Below are positions 1 to 14,597 of a stretch of DNA of 64,000 bases, piece by piece. The notes beneath the pieces were generated by a model. It had not been told where the DNA came from, did not search any database, and saw only the letters and a program-made list of their open reading frames with translations. The position numbers and the translations under genes were made by a program. Position 1 is the stretch's first letter; every line of letters starts with the position of its first letter. The DNA comes from Letharia columbiana (lineage: Eukaryota > Ascomycota > Lecanoromycetes > Lecanorales > Parmeliaceae), in assembly GCF_014066305.1 (NCBI RefSeq), contig NW_023501079.1, forward strand, positions 186,001 to 250,000, in the 5' to 3' direction.

Positions 1-1033
1 CTGAGTGGGCCGAGAACATGTGGTGTTGAACGAGGCGTAGTACACAGGAATGGAGTGTAGATCGAATTTAATGTCCGGATTTTTTGTCGCTTTTTTGTTC
101 GTTCAATGGCCGAGATACCACACTGTAATTAGCAAGCCAACTGAGCGTGTCTGGACCTTCATGTTGCGGATCTTTGGAATTGATCCCCTCGAACAGATTT
201 TGACATACCGTCTCCCTTATCAAATCATTCTCTTGTTCAGCGGATCATTGCCTGAAAGTGCGTCTGCCACCCTGTGAGAAATCCCATAGCATGGACAGGT
301 TTCCCCCGTCAGCATTGGCTGCTGACGCGTAGAAGTAGTCGAGCTAACGTCCTCAAGAGGACCATTTGGGTCTCAAGATGCAATGGCTTGAACAATTGTC
401 ACTGTTTCGGGCGGCGCATCTGCACCTTGCAAAACGAAGGATAGTTCAGGTCCATCATGTCGCCCAGTCAGTCAAGTCAGCCAATCTCACTACATACAGC
501 CCGAAAACCGGACCTGTTTCAAGTGGTTTGCTTTGACGCGCCAGGAACGTCCATCTTTCATGCTATACCTCGGGCTTGGAAAATGGAGATCAGTCAGGTC
601 AGAACCACCCCCTCTAGATGCTCTTGACTCAAAAGGAACCTATAAATATCACGTAAAGCTTTACCATCGACCCGCTCCGTGTCAGACAGTCCGACTGGAC
701 TCTGAATATTGGAGTAATCACTGACTCCCATGCCCTGTACAATTGGCTTTCCACGGTACCAATTGCACAAATTGGGTTTGGCCAACTCTGGATGTGAACT
801 GGGAACAACACTAGAACGACATGTCCGAGGTCATTCACCTCTTCACTCAGGACTCGCAATGATAGGATGAGCGACCTCCGCCACCAGCCCCCCTTTCCCT
901 CCTTCCCCAACATTTGTAAAGATGCAGAGGACAAGAGGTCACTGGTTCGGTCCCTCTGTATTAATTCATTGGCTCACTTCTCGAGTCTAGGGAGTCAAGA
1001 CGGATTCGCTTCGACTACAACAATTTCATGTTC
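1..1033. other. intergenic, no gene recognised
   Basis: I see only short overlapping open frames with no recognisable domain. It lies 3' of the minus-strand gene that ends at 1034 and probably contains its 3' UTR. Confidence 0.5.
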
Positions 1034-4000
1034 TTACAGCAAGAAGAGTGCTTTCGCGATACATTCGGGTCCTCCTACAAGATTAACGTCTGTAAAACAA
1101 GTCTCGCAAATCCGATCCATAACGAAAACGCGGTCGCCTCGTCTTACGCCGAGCACTGCCAGCGCCAGCTTCGCGTCCCAATTATCATGTGCCATCGCCA
1201 CAGCCGGGCTTCTCGGATGCTCCAAGAATTCATCCCAATTCTTGATTGTCACAATGGCCGGAAAGCTCTGTTTCGGGTCAAAGGCTTCCACAGAAGCGTG
1301 GTTGCAAAAGGATTTGTAGAAGAACTCATGATCCGGTTGATTGCATCCTTTGCTCAGAGCCTGCAGGACGTCCAGATCACCGATCCATTTGCCACGATCG
1401 TACACCGAGACGAGTGACTCGATGATGTAGGCTTCAGCGTCTCGACGTCCGCGACCCGCTTCGCCAACATCAACTGGAATGCACCAGTCTGTGAAAGAGA
1501 GATGGAGACTTGTGCCGGTGAAGGCGTTCGTTACCGTTCCATCAAAGTCTTCTCGGTCGATAAATTTCCAGTTATCAATCCCTGGGGCCAGCGTCTGAGG
1601 GTCTGCTGGTGGTACCAGGAGAATGAGCCCTGCCTTGCCAACATTGCCATGAAGTCGACACACGGCATTTGCAGGTTGACGCTCCGCAGGATCACATATG
1701 AGCCACGCAGCGACGTATATGGAGTCACCAGAAGAGAGCGCCATAACATTGGTGAACTGGGACGGGTTCATATCCAAGCCGTCAGACTCGAAGTAGGCGA
1801 TGCAAGCAAATGTGTTCAATCGATCCAACAGGCTGATGGAAGAAAGACAACTTTGGGTCTCGCCCTTAACATATTGAGCCCATTTTGCACCAAAGATTGG
1901 CTTCGTAACGGCATTGGGGCTGATCGTGGCGCCATCGAACCCGTTGTAGACCTTGTACGCGGCGGCTAGGGCTTTGAGAGAATCGAAATATTTGGAGTCT
2001 TTGGCAACCTTCGCTATGGCTGCCATCATCTCCTCCATATCGATAGCATCCGCGTCCAGTGCAGCTTGTAAGTCTTTCAGATCGCAAGTCTCTTTGATCG
2101 GTCGGCGGGTCCTGCCCCAATTAGGGCCTCCTGACTCTCTCTTACATCTTTCGACTTCGGTTTGGTCCACAAAAATTGCTGCTGTCTTTGGATTACCCGA
2201 AAAGAATCTATACCATCTTGTTGGACGAACCATGTGGCCTTCTTCGATAGCAGACCGGCGGAAGATGTCGTTAGGGACTGACCACCATTCATCCGCATGG
2301 TCGAGCTTTTTACAGTACTCAGGCCTCTTTTTGCAGATCAGGCGTTCGGCAAATTCCTCTTCCCCTAGGCCTTCGACTCTCTCTCTTGGATTCATCCAAC
2401 GGTATAGCGCGGAAGCAGAAGAGGGCGGCGAAAGCTTGTGCGGGAGCGCTGTGGCATACTCGATTATTCCCTTTCCTTTTGTGGGTATGTCTTGGCTTGG
2501 GACATTTTCGTCGTCGTCAACAAGGTGAGTCTCAATCCGAGGAGCCTCAGTGCTCTCGCCCATTACTACGTCAACATCTAGAGCCTCAAATGCCCCAGCA
2601 GAGCCTTCATCCCTGATGTCCTGGTCGCCAGGATCGAGATTCTGCTGTAAAGCAGCTCTCTGGTCCTCGGAATACCGTGCAGACTCGTCACAACTACTGG
2701 AGTTGTTGAGATCCGACACGGCATCTTCATTACTTTTAAACTTTAATCCGGAATGTTGCATATCAGTTTCTTCACTCTGCTGAGCCAGGTTAGATCCGCC
2801 CAAGCTCATTGGAGATCTCCTGTTTCTGGATGGTGACCGGCGAGACCCAACCCCCGCAGGAGTAGGTCCGAGCCTTGAGCTCAACTGATCTCGAACAGGT
2901 GTTCGATTTTTACGTGACTTTGGGGACTTAGTTTCTTTCTGAATCGTCACCTCAACTCTCTCAATACTGAATCCTGCCTTTTCTGGATGTTCTGGCAGCG
3001 GGACCTCGCGAAAAGCTACAGGAACGCGATAGCGAAGAATGACGTCGAACGGATCGGCCGTGGGGAAAGATCTGGCGGCGTATGCTCGAAGCAGCCTGAG
3101 TTGATACCCAGGCGTTTTCAGGAAACTTATCATGCTTTCTATATTCGTCAATCCAAAGACTGGCGGGACCGTTGTCTCGGCCAAGATTGTTGAGCCTCGC
3201 GTACGACCGAGTGCAATCAACTTGCGGTTGAGCGTCCGCGAATCTCCTTTGGAGGATAAGAACGCATCAGAGGCGTCGGCAAGCATGTGGATCCACGCAG
3301 GACAGATTGTCTTGCTGACATGGCGTTTCAAGCGTACAGAGCGGATCAATTGTGCAACAGCGACTGGATCCGAACCATCAAAGCCCCAAGAATTGCAAAT
3401 CGAGCCCAGGACAACTTGCAGGAGATTGTCGAACGAGATCCGAGATGACTCCGTTGCATACGTACCTTCAGCGTGGATGGGCGCTCCGTAGTAACTGGTT
3501 TGTTGTTAGTACGACGTTTACACCAACTTACCACTGACGGCACTTTACCGCATGTGTGAAAGGGACAGCGACCAATAGACTCCAGATGGCTGTTTTGAGG
3601 GATTTCCATGTAAATTAAGAGTCAAAGCGGTTCCTCGGCTAAACAGTGGGTCTTCCTGAACGACAGGCGTATTACCAAGGGCCTAAAGCAGTTTTTTATT
3701 AACGGAGAGAGCTAATTCAAACAAACAAAAGAAGCCTCAAGGATTGCCCACATACAATCATGTCAGGATAGAGGTGCCAGGACGAAAGTGCGAGTAAGAG
3801 CCCTCCACTTGAAGCTCCTTGGGAGGTACCCTTAACTAGGTTCTCCATACCCTGGAGAGCTGTCACCCACGCATCGATGACGCTCCGGTATGTTGAAGGC
3901 ATGGAGCTAACAGAGAGGCCCATTAAATTGCTTAAGATGAGCATTACCTGGGTCTGCTGCCTCGATCGAATTCGATCAGCATGTCGTAGCCAAGCTCTAG

Positions 4001-4695
4001 CACTGTTATCCCACTCTGCAAGCTGGTCTCGTGTCAATGCAACATTTCCGGCAAGAGTAGTGGCGTACGAGAAGGCCTCTCCCTGGTCCGAGAGCTGAAG
4101 CTCATTCTTTCTTGCTTGGACGATTTCGGACCAGATAGAGGTAGCTTCTGGTCCCGTCCATATACGGGCACTTGGCGTGGTAGTCAGTGCATGCAATGAA
4201 AGACTCGAAGGGGCTGGCTATTACAGCATGCAAGCGAGGAGGTGCACGGAGATTGCTCCTCTTCCCGAGGTAGCCGCGGCCCAAATGGAGGTTCCATCAG
4301 CTCCTACAAAGCTCGAAAAGATGCCTCCCTGTTTAGGCTGGGTTGTGCCCGAAGATGGCTGACTGGCTATCGCTGATGCCCGCGTGCCATAAGCTTCAAA
4401 GAGTCGAGGAGTGTTAGGAATCATGTGCTCAAACAAAGCACCCAGTTTTCGCGCTGTGATATGGGACGATCCGCTCTCAGCTGCCTCAAGCCGCTGTCTC
4501 GTGAGAGACTTTCCCACGCCATGGTATTCTATGGGGGCTTCGAACTGACAGGTCTCGTCAGAGATGCGGACAAAAGGTTCAAAGTAGTCTACCCACTTTT
4601 ACAAGGGAGAAGTCGAAATTGAGGTTTGCGAGCGCCAATGTCGTCTCTTGAGAGCCAGCAAAGAGTGCTGCCGTTAATTTGCTGATGCTGGTCAT
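1034..4695 (-). CDS. uncharacterised conserved fungal protein, five exons, about 1142 aa
   Basis: Exons in reading order are 4695-4597, 4544-4225, 4170-3756, 3682-3549 and 3494-1034. All junctions are GT...AG and keep frame, with introns of 52, 54, 73 and 54 nt, giving 1142 residues. The N-terminal third carries motifs I recognise from a widespread family of uncharacterised filamentous-ascomycete proteins: GADGTSIWAAATSGRG, HLLACMLARIW, LSSWHLYPDMI, GVYWSLSLSHMRYYG. The middle (after about residue 480) is low-complexity, rich in Ser, Arg and Glu. The C-terminal third is ordered again, with Trp- and Cys-containing blocks such as MNPRERVEGLGEEEF. No catalytic motif, signal peptide or membrane helix is evident. 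The start was chosen as the ATG giving the family-like beginning MTSISKLTAALFAGSQETT. Function unknown. Confidence 0.85.
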
Positions 4696-5320
4696 GATGA
4701 GGACAAGCTCTTAATCGGGCACCACTTCTTGGATGATCTCGATCGGAATCCCCGTCTGTAGACAGAACAAGGTATGACGCATCATCCTGTCTGTCTATGC
4801 CAACCTACACGGAAAATGAAGACAAGGCTGCAGCCTTCTTGGCGGTGGCATTTTAAGATTCATACTGAACACCTTCCCAGCCTAGCCTAGCGCGTGTGGT
4901 AGAAAGGTGACACGGGAAAACTCACCCAATAATCGAGTAATCAATGTGGCTTGGGGGCCTAAAGGAAGCGCTGCGAGGCCCTGGCGGGTATCTTCAGCCC
5001 CGCTTAGTGTGGGAGTTAAAACGGTTCGTGAAGGGACTTTTTTGCTTAGCCTGTGAGCACAGAATGGTCGTGAGGAGGCAATTTGTCCAAGAAGAACTCG
5101 GACCAAACCTGGTGTCCATACTAGCGTCGTACGGAGTAAACAAAGAAATTAAGTTGTCAATGTAAAAAACTTATAATCGGACAGGGTCAATACGTTCGAC
5201 ATGTTACGCTGAGGTACACGTTCAAGATGTTTGTGCTGACTGCTGAGAACTCCATCCAAGGTGTATAATTCTCCAAGTTTTGACAGCAAACACTCCAATA
5301 TATCCCATTGATTTGCAAGC
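4696..5320. other. intergenic, no gene recognised
   Basis: This lies between the start of the preceding minus-strand gene and the 3' end of the alpha/beta hydrolase gene. It should hold the promoter of the former and the 3' UTR of the latter. I see no further coding sequence. Confidence 0.5.
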
Positions 5321-7215
5321 CTACATCCTAGACCTGTCAGTGCTGTTCTTCTCAAAAAACCGGCTCAAGTGCTCATCAAGCCACTTTAAATCCTGCTTGC
5401 TGTCCCCCGGTCCGCCCGCCCAATGGCCCCAGATGGTTGGAAATATCTCCACTTGTCCAACACCCGGTTTCATGTTCGCGACTTCATACTCGGAGTCTTC
5501 AGGACTGTACATTTGTTTGACCTTGATCAGCAGGAAATCACGGCCCTAGCGATATGGATTCAGCACTCACGGGAAGTATAAATCTGTCTTCGCAGGTAGG
5601 ACAAGAGTCTTTGCCTTGATGCTCGACATCGATCTTTCAAAATCGCCATTGTAAGGCTCTTGCATTGAGCAATCTCCACTTTGCCATGTCTGCAGCATTA
5701 CAAGCATGTTCTCAGGATCTGGGCAAGTCAGCCTGAGGCAGAAAACATGGGCTAGATCTGGGATGCTGATGTACCCTTCGAGGTGGCCCAGCTCTCCCAA
5801 AAGCCCACCATGAACGACTCCAGGTCTGGAAAACCATAGTGTCTTTCGTGGAGCTTCTCACGGTAGAAAGCCTGGCTGAAGCCCCTTTTAACGATAAGTC
5901 AGCCACAGACGAACAGGCACAACAGGAACCTTACCATCCAGCATAGCCCCTCCCAAACGCTCTCAGTCCTACCATTCTCTCCTCCTCGGTCCACACCCTC
6001 TTCTTATCAACTCCGTCCCCAGTCACTCCGCCCTCTTTTGATCCTGCACTCGGTATGCCCTTCGCAGCCAGCAATGCGCTCTTGATACCCTCCAAGAAGA
6101 CCTGGTTGTGCAAGCTCGTCCTCGCGGAGCCACAGAATGGCACTGCAAGATCCGTGAAATCGGGGTACTGCGTGATCCATTCTACGCACATTTGGGGGTC
6201 AGTATTGCTTCTTCAAGGTAGATAAAGGAGTTGCAAGACAGGTCTCGGCAGCAGAACAGGTCAGTTTACTCCCCAAAAAAGTCTCACGACTCAATTTCAG
6301 TGCCAAATAGGAAGGATCTTGTCCGAAAATGTACGTACGAAAGGTCTGACCGGCACCCATTGACCACCCTAACACACAGTATAGATGGTGAATACCAAGA
6401 TGCTCGGTGACGAGCTTATGCTGGGCACGGACATTGTCATAGAATGAGATTTTCGGGAAAGCTGTAGCGAGCTTAGTGTTGGAAGGGGACGTTGATTGAC
6501 CATTTCCGAAGAGCGCCGGGATGATGATGAAGTACTGAGAGGCGTGTGAGATTAAATCGCGAGAGGGGTCACGTTTCTGAAAGATGGATCACCTTGTTCG
6601 GATTTAGGGCTTTGTCTTGGCCTATCAGCCAAATGTTGTCTGATATCGCTGTTCAAACGTCAGGGACAGCCATTGAGGACGCTGCGATGCATGCGGACAT
6701 CCAGAATACCAAGTAGGATCTTGATGATTTCCGAGTCAGCATCACTCTTTCGGGAGGAGTAATGAGTCGCGAGACATGTCTTAGGAGCAGAGAAACCTTG
6801 AGACATGTTTGACGACCCATAAGACAGCATGAATGAGGAAGAATTGCCTTAGAAAGTATAACGTACAGACAATTGCGGGAGCCTTTGGGTCACCAATTGT
6901 CTTGTAGGCGATGTGAGCATTTGACAGAGCGGTGCCGCATTGGAGATGCCAGTCTCCTAATGCGTACTTGTCATAGTCTTCTTTAGACATCCTGAAGGGA
7001 TTTTCAGGGTACTTGGTCAAGGGTGTCACGTTACAACTGCTGCTACTGTAACGCTGTCGAGTGTCAGCACGAAGAATGTTGATGCTCTCTCTCTGTTGAC
7101 CCCGCAAGCGGGGAATCCTTATCGATAAGCGCAACCTCTTCGGAGGCGCCTCCGTGGTTGTCTTCACCAGAGCGCACAAAGAAGCATTACAACATCTGCC
7201 GGATATCCCATCCAC
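5321..7215 (-). CDS. alpha/beta hydrolase, homoserine O-acetyltransferase-like, eight exons
   Basis: Exons: 7215-6867, 6719-6699, 6648-6593, 6534-6339, 6181-5935, 5884-5775, 5718-5571, 5504-5321. All junctions are in frame, giving 436 aa. The fold is the MetX-like branch of the alpha/beta hydrolases. The nucleophile elbow is GWSMGAG, the acid is probably the Asp of PAKTDLYFP, and the catalytic His is in TIWGHWAGGPG, so the Ser-Asp-His triad is intact. The block DLAVPFCGSARTS is typical of this subfamily, which includes true homoserine acetyltransferases as well as many fungal esterase-like proteins; the substrate cannot be told from sequence. The donor of intron 2 (GTCCGC) is weak but the junction restores the family motif PTWYSG. 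The real start is uncertain: conserved sequence begins near YPENPFR just before Met76 (6990), and the first 65 or so residues may be a presequence or non-coding. Confidence 0.88.
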
Positions 7216-7401
7216 GCGCCCTTGATCACGCGTCCATCCTGATACCTTTAGCCATTATGCAGGAAGTTATAAAAAGCATTGAAGCCATGGCAGTCAAAGT
7301 CAAGCATGAGCATGAACATGACGTAGACGGGTGCTCTCGGCTTATGCTACGGATACCTCGAGCATATCTTCCCCGGCACCCCCTCTAATTTCTTTGATCA
7401 G

Positions 7402-7408
7402 TATATAT
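7402..7408 (+). promoter_or_regulatory. possible TATA box
   Basis: The run TATATAT lies about 88 nt upstream of the ATG at 7496, in a pyrimidine-rich leader. Suggestive only. Confidence 0.3.
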
Positions 7409-7495
7409 CTACCCCTCAGACCAGCTCAACAGCTCTTTGACTACCTTCTGCCACGTTCTCGGTTCTTACCCAATATCACCCACCACTACTCAACC

Positions 7496-8481
7496 ATGCC
7501 TACCAACTTCGGCGACAAAGAGCAGCGCGAGGAGGATCCCTCAGGTCACGAACAGCGCTTCGACCAGGAGAAGGCTGTCAAGAGAAACCCACATCCAGAC
7601 TTCAACAAGGTCGAAGCGTCTCGGCCAGATTGGGCGGAAAGATCCGAATGGCACTTCACCAAGACAAAACGGCCGGGGTGGAAACTAGGTCAGGGCGCCA
7701 ACGACGGCGGAGGGAGTCTTCAAAAGAAGCACGTGGAGATAAACCCATACGAGGAAGGTAGACCGGCAGTCTTTAACTACAAGCTGCTGATCAGTGGGAT
7801 AATTCCAAGACCAATTGGCTTCGTGAGCACACGATCTGAAGACGGTCAGCCACGGTCCTCGGCCATCTCTCTCCCTCCTTCGCGCTGACACGTCGCTTAG
7901 GCTCCTCTACAAACCTCGCTCCCTTCTCCTACACCAACGTCATAAACCACGACCCACCTCTCTTCACCATTGGCTTCGCAGGCGGCTTCTCCAACGCCAA
8001 AGACACGCTGCGCAACCTTGAAGCTACCAAAGAATGCACTATCAACATCATCAGCGAACACTACATCGAAGCCGCTAATGCTACGAGTATCAATGCGCCC
8101 TACGGCACATCTGAATGGTCGTTGAGCGGTCTTACCCCCGCCCCTTGCACGGAGGTCAAACCCTCCCGCGTGAAGGAGGCGATTTTCAGTATCGAAGGAA
8201 AACTGTTATCGACAACAGAGTTTGAGAGCAGGGCGACGCCGGGCAAGAAAACGGGAGTGTTAGCTGTTGTCGAGGGAGTGAGGTTCTGGGTGAGGGAGGA
8301 TGCGATCAATGAGGACAGGAACATAATTGATCCCGGGGTGCTGAGGCCGATAAGCAGGCTGGGCGGAATCATGTATGGGAGGACGGTAGAAGGGTGCGAG
8401 ATCCCGAGACCGGATTTTGCAGACAAGGAGAAGGAGGGAGAGACGACGGGGTTGCTGAAACCAAAGAGGGAGAATCAATGA
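7496..8481 (+). CDS. flavin reductase-like (FMN-binding split barrel) protein
   Basis: Two exons, 7496-7844 and 7901-8481, joined through a 56-nt GTCAGC...TTAG intron, give 309 aa. The N-terminal 90 residues are charged and probably disordered. From about residue 95 the protein reads like the flavin-reductase-like domain: NYKLLISGIIPRPIGFVST is the usual first strand-loop, followed by NLAPFSYTNVINHDPPLFTI and a core ending near GVLRPISRLGGIMYGR. The family binds FMN and includes flavin reductases and oxygenase components; the actual substrate is unknown. An in-frame extension upstream to 7331 exists, but the ATG at 7496 follows a pyrimidine-rich, TATA-containing leader and is the better start. 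It is divergent from the hydrolase gene on the other strand, 280 nt away. Confidence 0.85.
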
Positions 8482-9078
8482 GAGAAACAGGGCACGAATG
8501 CAGTCATTTTCATTGAGGTCGGCAGGTCCCGTTGAGAGCCATGGAGTATCCAAATGGTTATTGGAGCCCGTAGGCCCCGGAAAAAGGTAGTTGATTGATA
8601 TATGTACATATTGCAAGCTATCTGGCACATGAGCATTGCGCAAAACTACCTGATTCTTTTCTTTCCAGCTTCTTTTTCGATCAGTCTAAATTTTTGCTGC
8701 CTAGACATGTCAGCAATCGATGCAACATTCGGGATTGGTCCCATTGTAACTTGTTGTGGGAGGGTCTTTCTTGATTCTCATCCTCCCTGCTCAATTGGAT
8801 GTCTTTTGGAGCGGATCGTTGAGATTTTGTGCCAAACAGATTGTCAATCCCCAATCCCAAAAGATCTTTGTGCTGTTAGTATCGAGTCTTTCACGTTCGG
8901 AGCGAGATTAGTACACGAGGGCGACATAATCCTCGTTGCAAGTGTGTCCGTCACGTAGTCCTTGGGTGGGCTTATGCGTTGGACATTGACGACCTAGGGG
9001 CCCCTCAGCGATCGCTCTAGTGGGGTGCCCGAAGAGTTGGAATGTTATATCGTACGTAACCCACGAGCTGTCTGCATC
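8482..9078. other. intergenic between convergent genes
   Basis: This region holds the 3' UTRs of the flavin-reductase-like gene (plus) and of poly(A) polymerase (minus). A 118-codon frame at 8602-8958 has no recognisable features and I do not call it a gene. Confidence 0.5.
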
Positions 9079-11190
<2,112 letters not shown>

Positions 11191-11999
11191 AGTGGCTGCG
11201 ATGATGCTTCAGTCAGCTGCAGCAGGGGGAGGAAGTGAGGGGGGCCCTAAAATTTTTGGATGCGTGAGGTAGTAGAGCTACGAGCATGGAGGCGGCGAGG
11301 GTGGCAAATTGCACTCTATCTTCGAACCACTCATATGGATGTATGAACGTATGGTGTCACTGTTGATTAATATGTGTCTAGATCATCGTCTGGCATTGCG
11401 AGTGGGTGATACCTAGAAGTGAAGCTTGGGCTTTGAGAGCACTCGAAGATTTGCGCTAGGCTTCTCTTGGACTAGTCTCTAAAAGCGGAGTGCAGCGTTC
11501 CATTTCCATGACAATGCAGCAATGTAGCATCATGGGGCCTAGCAAGACGTGTGAAATGCCTGCAACGTTCTCAAGGATGAGCCCCATCAACATTTTTTTT
11601 TGACAAATGTATCCGTTACTATTGGAGTTCAGCATCTCAACCCTATTATGCTTGGCAACAACTATAAATAGCAGTACTTCTCCATAGAAAAACAACAAGC
11701 CGTCATCAAATTTCATCCGTTACCGACATGATACTCCTGTGCCGAGAGGGAAAGTGGTATCATCACGCCACCAAGGCTACCAGAAGCATCAAATTTTATG
11801 TTGAAGAAAAAGGTTAATAAGCGACTTTCTGTTTGAAATCCATGGCGATGATTGTCAAGGTTACTCTTTATGCAAGCCATCGAGATTAAGACCATATATC
11901 TTTTCTCCGTTTTAACCCTCAAGTTGTCGACTATATATTTCCCAAGGCCACAGCAGTCTCTTTTGTCCTCCGTAATTATTCTGCAGTGTTTTCATTAGC
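11191..11999. other. intergenic, no gene recognised
   Basis: This separates poly(A) polymerase from the decayed dehydrogenase. It includes moderately AT-rich sequence around 11580-11660. No supported coding sequence. Confidence 0.5.
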
Positions 12000-13308
12000 A
12001 TGCCCGAACTCCAAAAGTTGGCCAACTTTGGGCACTCGACTACTGGCGCAGAGGCTGTAGAACATTCAAAGATAGGGTCAAGGGCAGAACCAGTAATACC
12101 ACCATTGCCCATCGAGAACCAACACTGCTAATATGCATTTTAGTCCTTATCACTGGATCAAGTGACGGTGGTATAGGCGCAGAGACTGCCTTGTCCCTTG
12201 CCGCTGGGTCTTCTAGGTGCATCCTTCTCGCAGGTCCCTCGTTACCCAAGATTCAACCAGTCATCGATCCTATCAGCGGTGCTTATCCGGACGTCGAGAC
12301 CCAATTCATTCCTTTAGACCTCAGCAGCCAACATGCTATACGGGAAGCTGCTGCAGATATCAATAAAACCGTCCAGAGCATCGATATCCTGATCAACAAT
12401 GCAGCAATAATGGCATGTCCTTTGGCAAGAACGGCTGACGGGATCGAGAGCCAGTTCGGCACTAATTAGATCGGGCATTTTCTGTTGACGAACTTGATTA
12501 TGGGAAGACTGATTGCTGGGCAAGGGGCAAGGATAGTCAACGTGTCCAGTTCAGCACACAAAATGTCGGACGTCCAGCTAGATGACTGGAACTACGAAGT
12601 TTGTAGACCCTACTTTCGTGCCACAGCAGATGAGGCTTTTCACTGACGCTTCCCAGGATGGGACTAAATATCACGCCTGGTCAGCATACGTGAGTATTTT
12701 CGGCACCGAGAAACAGACCTTGGGCCTATAGACATACTCTAAGGCCCGAACTCCCACCTCCATTGACAATGCTGACTTGGAATGTTTATCCAGGGTAGGG
12801 CCAAAACAACAAGCATTTTCTTTACGGAAGCCCTAGCGTCAAAGCTGCACACAAGGCACGTGGACTCGGTTTCATTAGACCCAGGCTGTGAGTCATGTCC
12901 TATAAGGCGTTACAAACATCATCCTGATTGAATTGTAGCCATCAAGACCAATCTTCAAGTATATTTGACGCCAGAAATGAGGGAGGAAGGCATAAAAACA
13001 ATTGAAACTAACACAGGCCGTAAGTACATCCATTATTTCGGTCTCTTCAGCTCACCATCGACTTGGGGTCGGAGGATGATGTCTAACCTTTCACTTTGCA
13101 AGGTCCATTCTCCGCTAGTGAGCTCAAGACCATTGGACAAGGATGTTCAACAATCCTCGTCGCAGCATTGGATCCAACCCTTCCATCCGGAAGTTTCTTG
13201 GGAGATTGCATCGTAGCCGCACCTGAAGTCTACGCGAGAGACCAAGAGAAAGCTGAATTGCTGTGGGCTTTGAGCGAGAGACTGGTCGGACAGACGTTCG
13301 AATGGTAG
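12000..13308 (+). pseudogene. short-chain dehydrogenase/reductase pseudogene (retinol-dehydrogenase-like)
   Basis: A nearly full-length SDR can be followed through six exons: 12000-12092, 12144-12598, 12657-12689, 12794-12887, 12939-13019 and 13103-13308. Visible are the nucleotide-binding start ITGSSDGGIGAETALSLA, the NNAA motif (INNAAIMACP), IVNVSSSAHKMS, a catalytic-type YGRAK (YxxxK) and LDPGSIKTNLQVYLTPEM. Two lesions break it. Around 12063-12070 one base appears to be missing, so the ATG frame leaves the frame that encodes FKDRVKGRT. At 12467-12469 a TAG follows FGTN, where the family has a residue before IGHFLLTNL. Splice sites are all still canonical, so decay looks recent. A sequencing error could explain one lesion but hardly both. 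Confidence 0.8.
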
Positions 13309-13949
13309 CTCCACAAACCATCTTCGCGCAGGCAAGCTGGAAAATGCCTTCTAGAGGCGCACGGACTGACAAAATTAGTAGGAGTTGTGTGAGTACGGTA
13401 CCCAAAGGTATCGCAAAATTTAGCCTCGACAAGAAAACATTCACTCGTCAAAGACGATGACTCTATCGGCTTCGCATTCACAAGTCCACTCCTATGATTT
13501 GCACCTCTAAACAATGCAGGATAGAGGAATACCAAAACTCAAAACTGCCACTTTCCCTGAAGTGGTCCTAAGACAGAAAAGGATACATGATTGGATCCAG
13601 AACATCGACTTTGTCAAGACATTGCTTGATGCGAATCCCTTTTCCATTTCGCTTCTAAAGACTTGAAGGCTTTGTCCACGATCTGTGCCTTTCATTGTTC
13701 TTCAAAGGAAGTTCCATCGTTGTAAAGAGGACAATGCTTTTGTCCTCCTGCTTCCGTCTTCTAAAGCTCTCACAATTCTCTACGCTCATCAATACTATCT
13801 TCCCTCCACGAGCATCCTCCCAACAAACCCCAAACCTACTCGACCGGAACCAAAGTCACCAGGCAAATTGCTGGCCGCAGCCTACACCAATTCGCTCTAC
13901 CCAACATTCTAACCCAAGTCCAGATACCATCGAGCTGTGGTAGTCTTCA
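13309..13949. other. intergenic, no gene recognised
   Basis: This is presumably the promoter and leader of the RING-finger gene that starts at 13950. The sequence just upstream of that ATG is C/A-rich. No coding sequence supported. Confidence 0.5.
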
Positions 13950-14597
13950 ATGATGGCCCATAATTTTGTGGCCCAATTCCCCGTCGTCTCGAAAAGCGAC
14001 TTGATGTACGGCAACAGATGCTCGATCTGCCGCGAGATTTATGGGACGAATATTACCGGCAGTGGCATTATCTGCGAGGACGCGATTCGCTTGCCATGTG
14101 GGCACGAATTCGGCCATGCGTGTATTTCTTCTTGGCTCTCACCCGAGGAAGGTAAAAACACCTGCCCCCTCTGTAGATATGAGCTCTTTCCCGCTGCGCC
14201 AGAAGTTGAAGATGGGTTTGTACCATCACATGACGCCATCGAGGAAGACTGGGATAACATGGCAACAGAGCTAGATTCGGAACTTTCCGCGAACGGCATC
14301 GTGCATCGATCCCGGCATTTTCGGGACTGGCTCCTATACTCGCAGCTCCAGGGTCAGGGCGCGAATCTCCCTCCCTGGCGCCCGAGTAGCACCAACCTCG
14401 GTCCACGCCTCGGACCTTCTCAGGAGGAAGCGCTCTTCCATGAACTTCGACGGAGAGGAGCCTTCCGTGTGCTTCCGGTTCCGGTGGGGTTGTTGGTATC
14501 TGACCGCGATATCTGGATTTTTCTCCGAGACCACGGATACTCTTACGATCCTGTCTACGCCGCGACGTCAAGCGGCTGTGCATGGTCTCAGACCTAG
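13950..14597 (+). CDS. RING-finger protein, probable E3 ubiquitin ligase
   Basis: An intronless 215-aa frame. Residues about 25-76 form a RING-H2-type finger: CSIC, then a 20-residue loop to C, then PCGHEFGHAC giving Cys-x-His...His-x-x-Cys, and CPLCR at the end. The long first loop is acceptable for this class. RING domains recruit ubiquitin-conjugating enzymes, so an E3 role is likely, but no substrate-binding domain is seen. The remainder is acidic and then Arg/Pro-rich without known motifs. There are no membrane helices. The ATG at 13950 is followed at once by a second ATG. Confidence 0.75.
   Translation: MMAHNFVAQFPVVSKSDLMYGNRCSICREIYGTNITGSGIICEDAIRLPCGHEFGHACISSWLSPEEGKNTCPLCRYELFPAAPEVEDGFVPSHDAIEEDWDNMATELDSELSANGIVHRSRHFRDWLLYSQLQGQGANLPPWRPSSTNLGPRLGPSQEEALFHELRRRGAFRVLPVPVGLLVSDRDIWIFLRDHGYSYDPVYAATSSGCAWSQT

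Noticed and set aside
3346..3609. Separate 87-aa minus-strand protein starting MEIPQNSHLESIGRC
   Set aside because: The same bases in another frame encode the conserved exon 4 sequence GVYWSLSLSHMR of the 1142-aa gene, so this is a shadow frame.
4545..4600. Frameshift in the N-terminus of the 1142-aa fungal protein
   Set aside because: A canonical 52-nt intron (GTGGGT...CTGTCAG) explains the apparent frame change.
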